Part shown: piece by piece, positions 14,399 through 14,458 of the stretch
Layout of the letters: each line of letters starts with the position of its first letter
How positions within the stretch are numbered: position 1 is the stretch's first letter
Assembly: GCA_035940575.1 (NCBI GenBank)
Contig: DASZER010000073.1
Location: forward strand, 1-14,458
Origin: BP-191 sp035940575
GTDB taxonomy: Bacteria > Actinomycetota > Actinomycetes > BP-191
DNA length: 14,458 bases
Direction of reading: 5' to 3'
The notes under the pieces: generated by a model
What the model was told of the DNA's origin: nothing
Seen by the model: the letters and a program-made list of their open reading frames with translations, nothing else
Databases searched by the model: none
Translations under genes and position numbers: made by a program

Positions 14399-14404
14399 AC
14401 CGTA
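14399..14404 (-). promoter_or_regulatory. -10 element TACGGT for the leaderless aldo/keto reductase gene
   Basis: TACGGT on the minus strand is followed by CCGCAC and ATG 14392, which places +1 on the A of the start codon. There is no Shine-Dalgarno in the 25-base gap to the upstream gene. No clear -35. Confidence 0.5.
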
Positions 14405-14417
14405 CGACGCCCTGCCG

Positions 14418-14458
14418 TCAGGCGCCGAGCCAGCCGCCCTCGTCGGAGAGCCTCGCGA
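14418..14458 (-). CDS. Possible C-terminal end of an unidentified gene (truncated by the window)
   Basis: On the minus strand the frame ending in TGA at 14420-14418 reads A-R-L-S-D-E-G-G-W-L-G-A before the stop. The composition suits a real C-terminus, and the 25-base gap to the aldo/keto reductase fits same-strand neighbours. Only 12 codons are visible, so no family can be named and it could be a chance frame. Confidence 0.3.
   Translation of the reverse strand, partial: ARLSDEGGWLGA

Overview
The window is very GC-rich. Nearly every codon ends in G or C, and starts are a mix of ATG and GTG. Several genes begin directly on a TANNNT -10 hexamer, as expected for leaderless mRNAs. Together with DUF2530, a VanW/PG_binding_4 protein, an NCS2 permease and a MarR/MFS pair, this points to an actinomycete (Actinomycetota, class Actinomycetia). 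I cannot place it to genus from the sequence alone. No tRNA, rRNA, CRISPR array, transposase, integrase or phage gene was seen. The genes fill the window and no gene-free stretch exceeds about 125 bases.

Layout: (1) 1-1376 (+) is the 3' end of a large protein, probably an actinobacterial sacsin/Hsp90-type ATPase-like protein. It carries a conspicuous AT-rich codon patch near its end. (2) 1455-3968 (-) is a secreted multidomain S8 subtilase, convergent with gene 1 across a palindrome-rich gap. Upstream of it on the same strand is a small DUF2530 membrane protein (4031-4327), with a strong hairpin between them. (3) Divergent from DUF2530 by only 29 bp is a run of six plus-strand genes: a soluble GAF-histidine kinase, an NCS2 purine/pyrimidine permease, an unrecognised membrane protein, a MarR regulator translationally coupled to an MFS exporter, and a VanW-family envelope protein. 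(4) 11157-12810 (-) holds three tandem paralogous genes for small, probably secreted proteins that share six cysteines at near-identical spacing. Two of them are a fairly recent duplication that includes the promoter and leader. I do not recognise the family. (5) 12882-13433 (+) is a ThpR/LigT 2'-5' RNA ligase-like cyclic phosphodiesterase, convergent by a 13-bp overlap with an aldo/keto reductase (13421-14392, -). The last few codons of one more minus-strand gene lie at the right edge.

Function: most of the window looks like conserved chromosomal actinobacterial gene content rather than an island. The clearest regulatory unit is marR-MFS. A nested dyad operator covers the -10 element, and the predicted transcript starts at the marR GTG, so autorepression and control of the exporter can be read from the DNA. 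The least explained and most interesting unit is the six-cysteine triplet. The second is a 27-base AT-rich patch with its own imperfect dyad inside the first gene.
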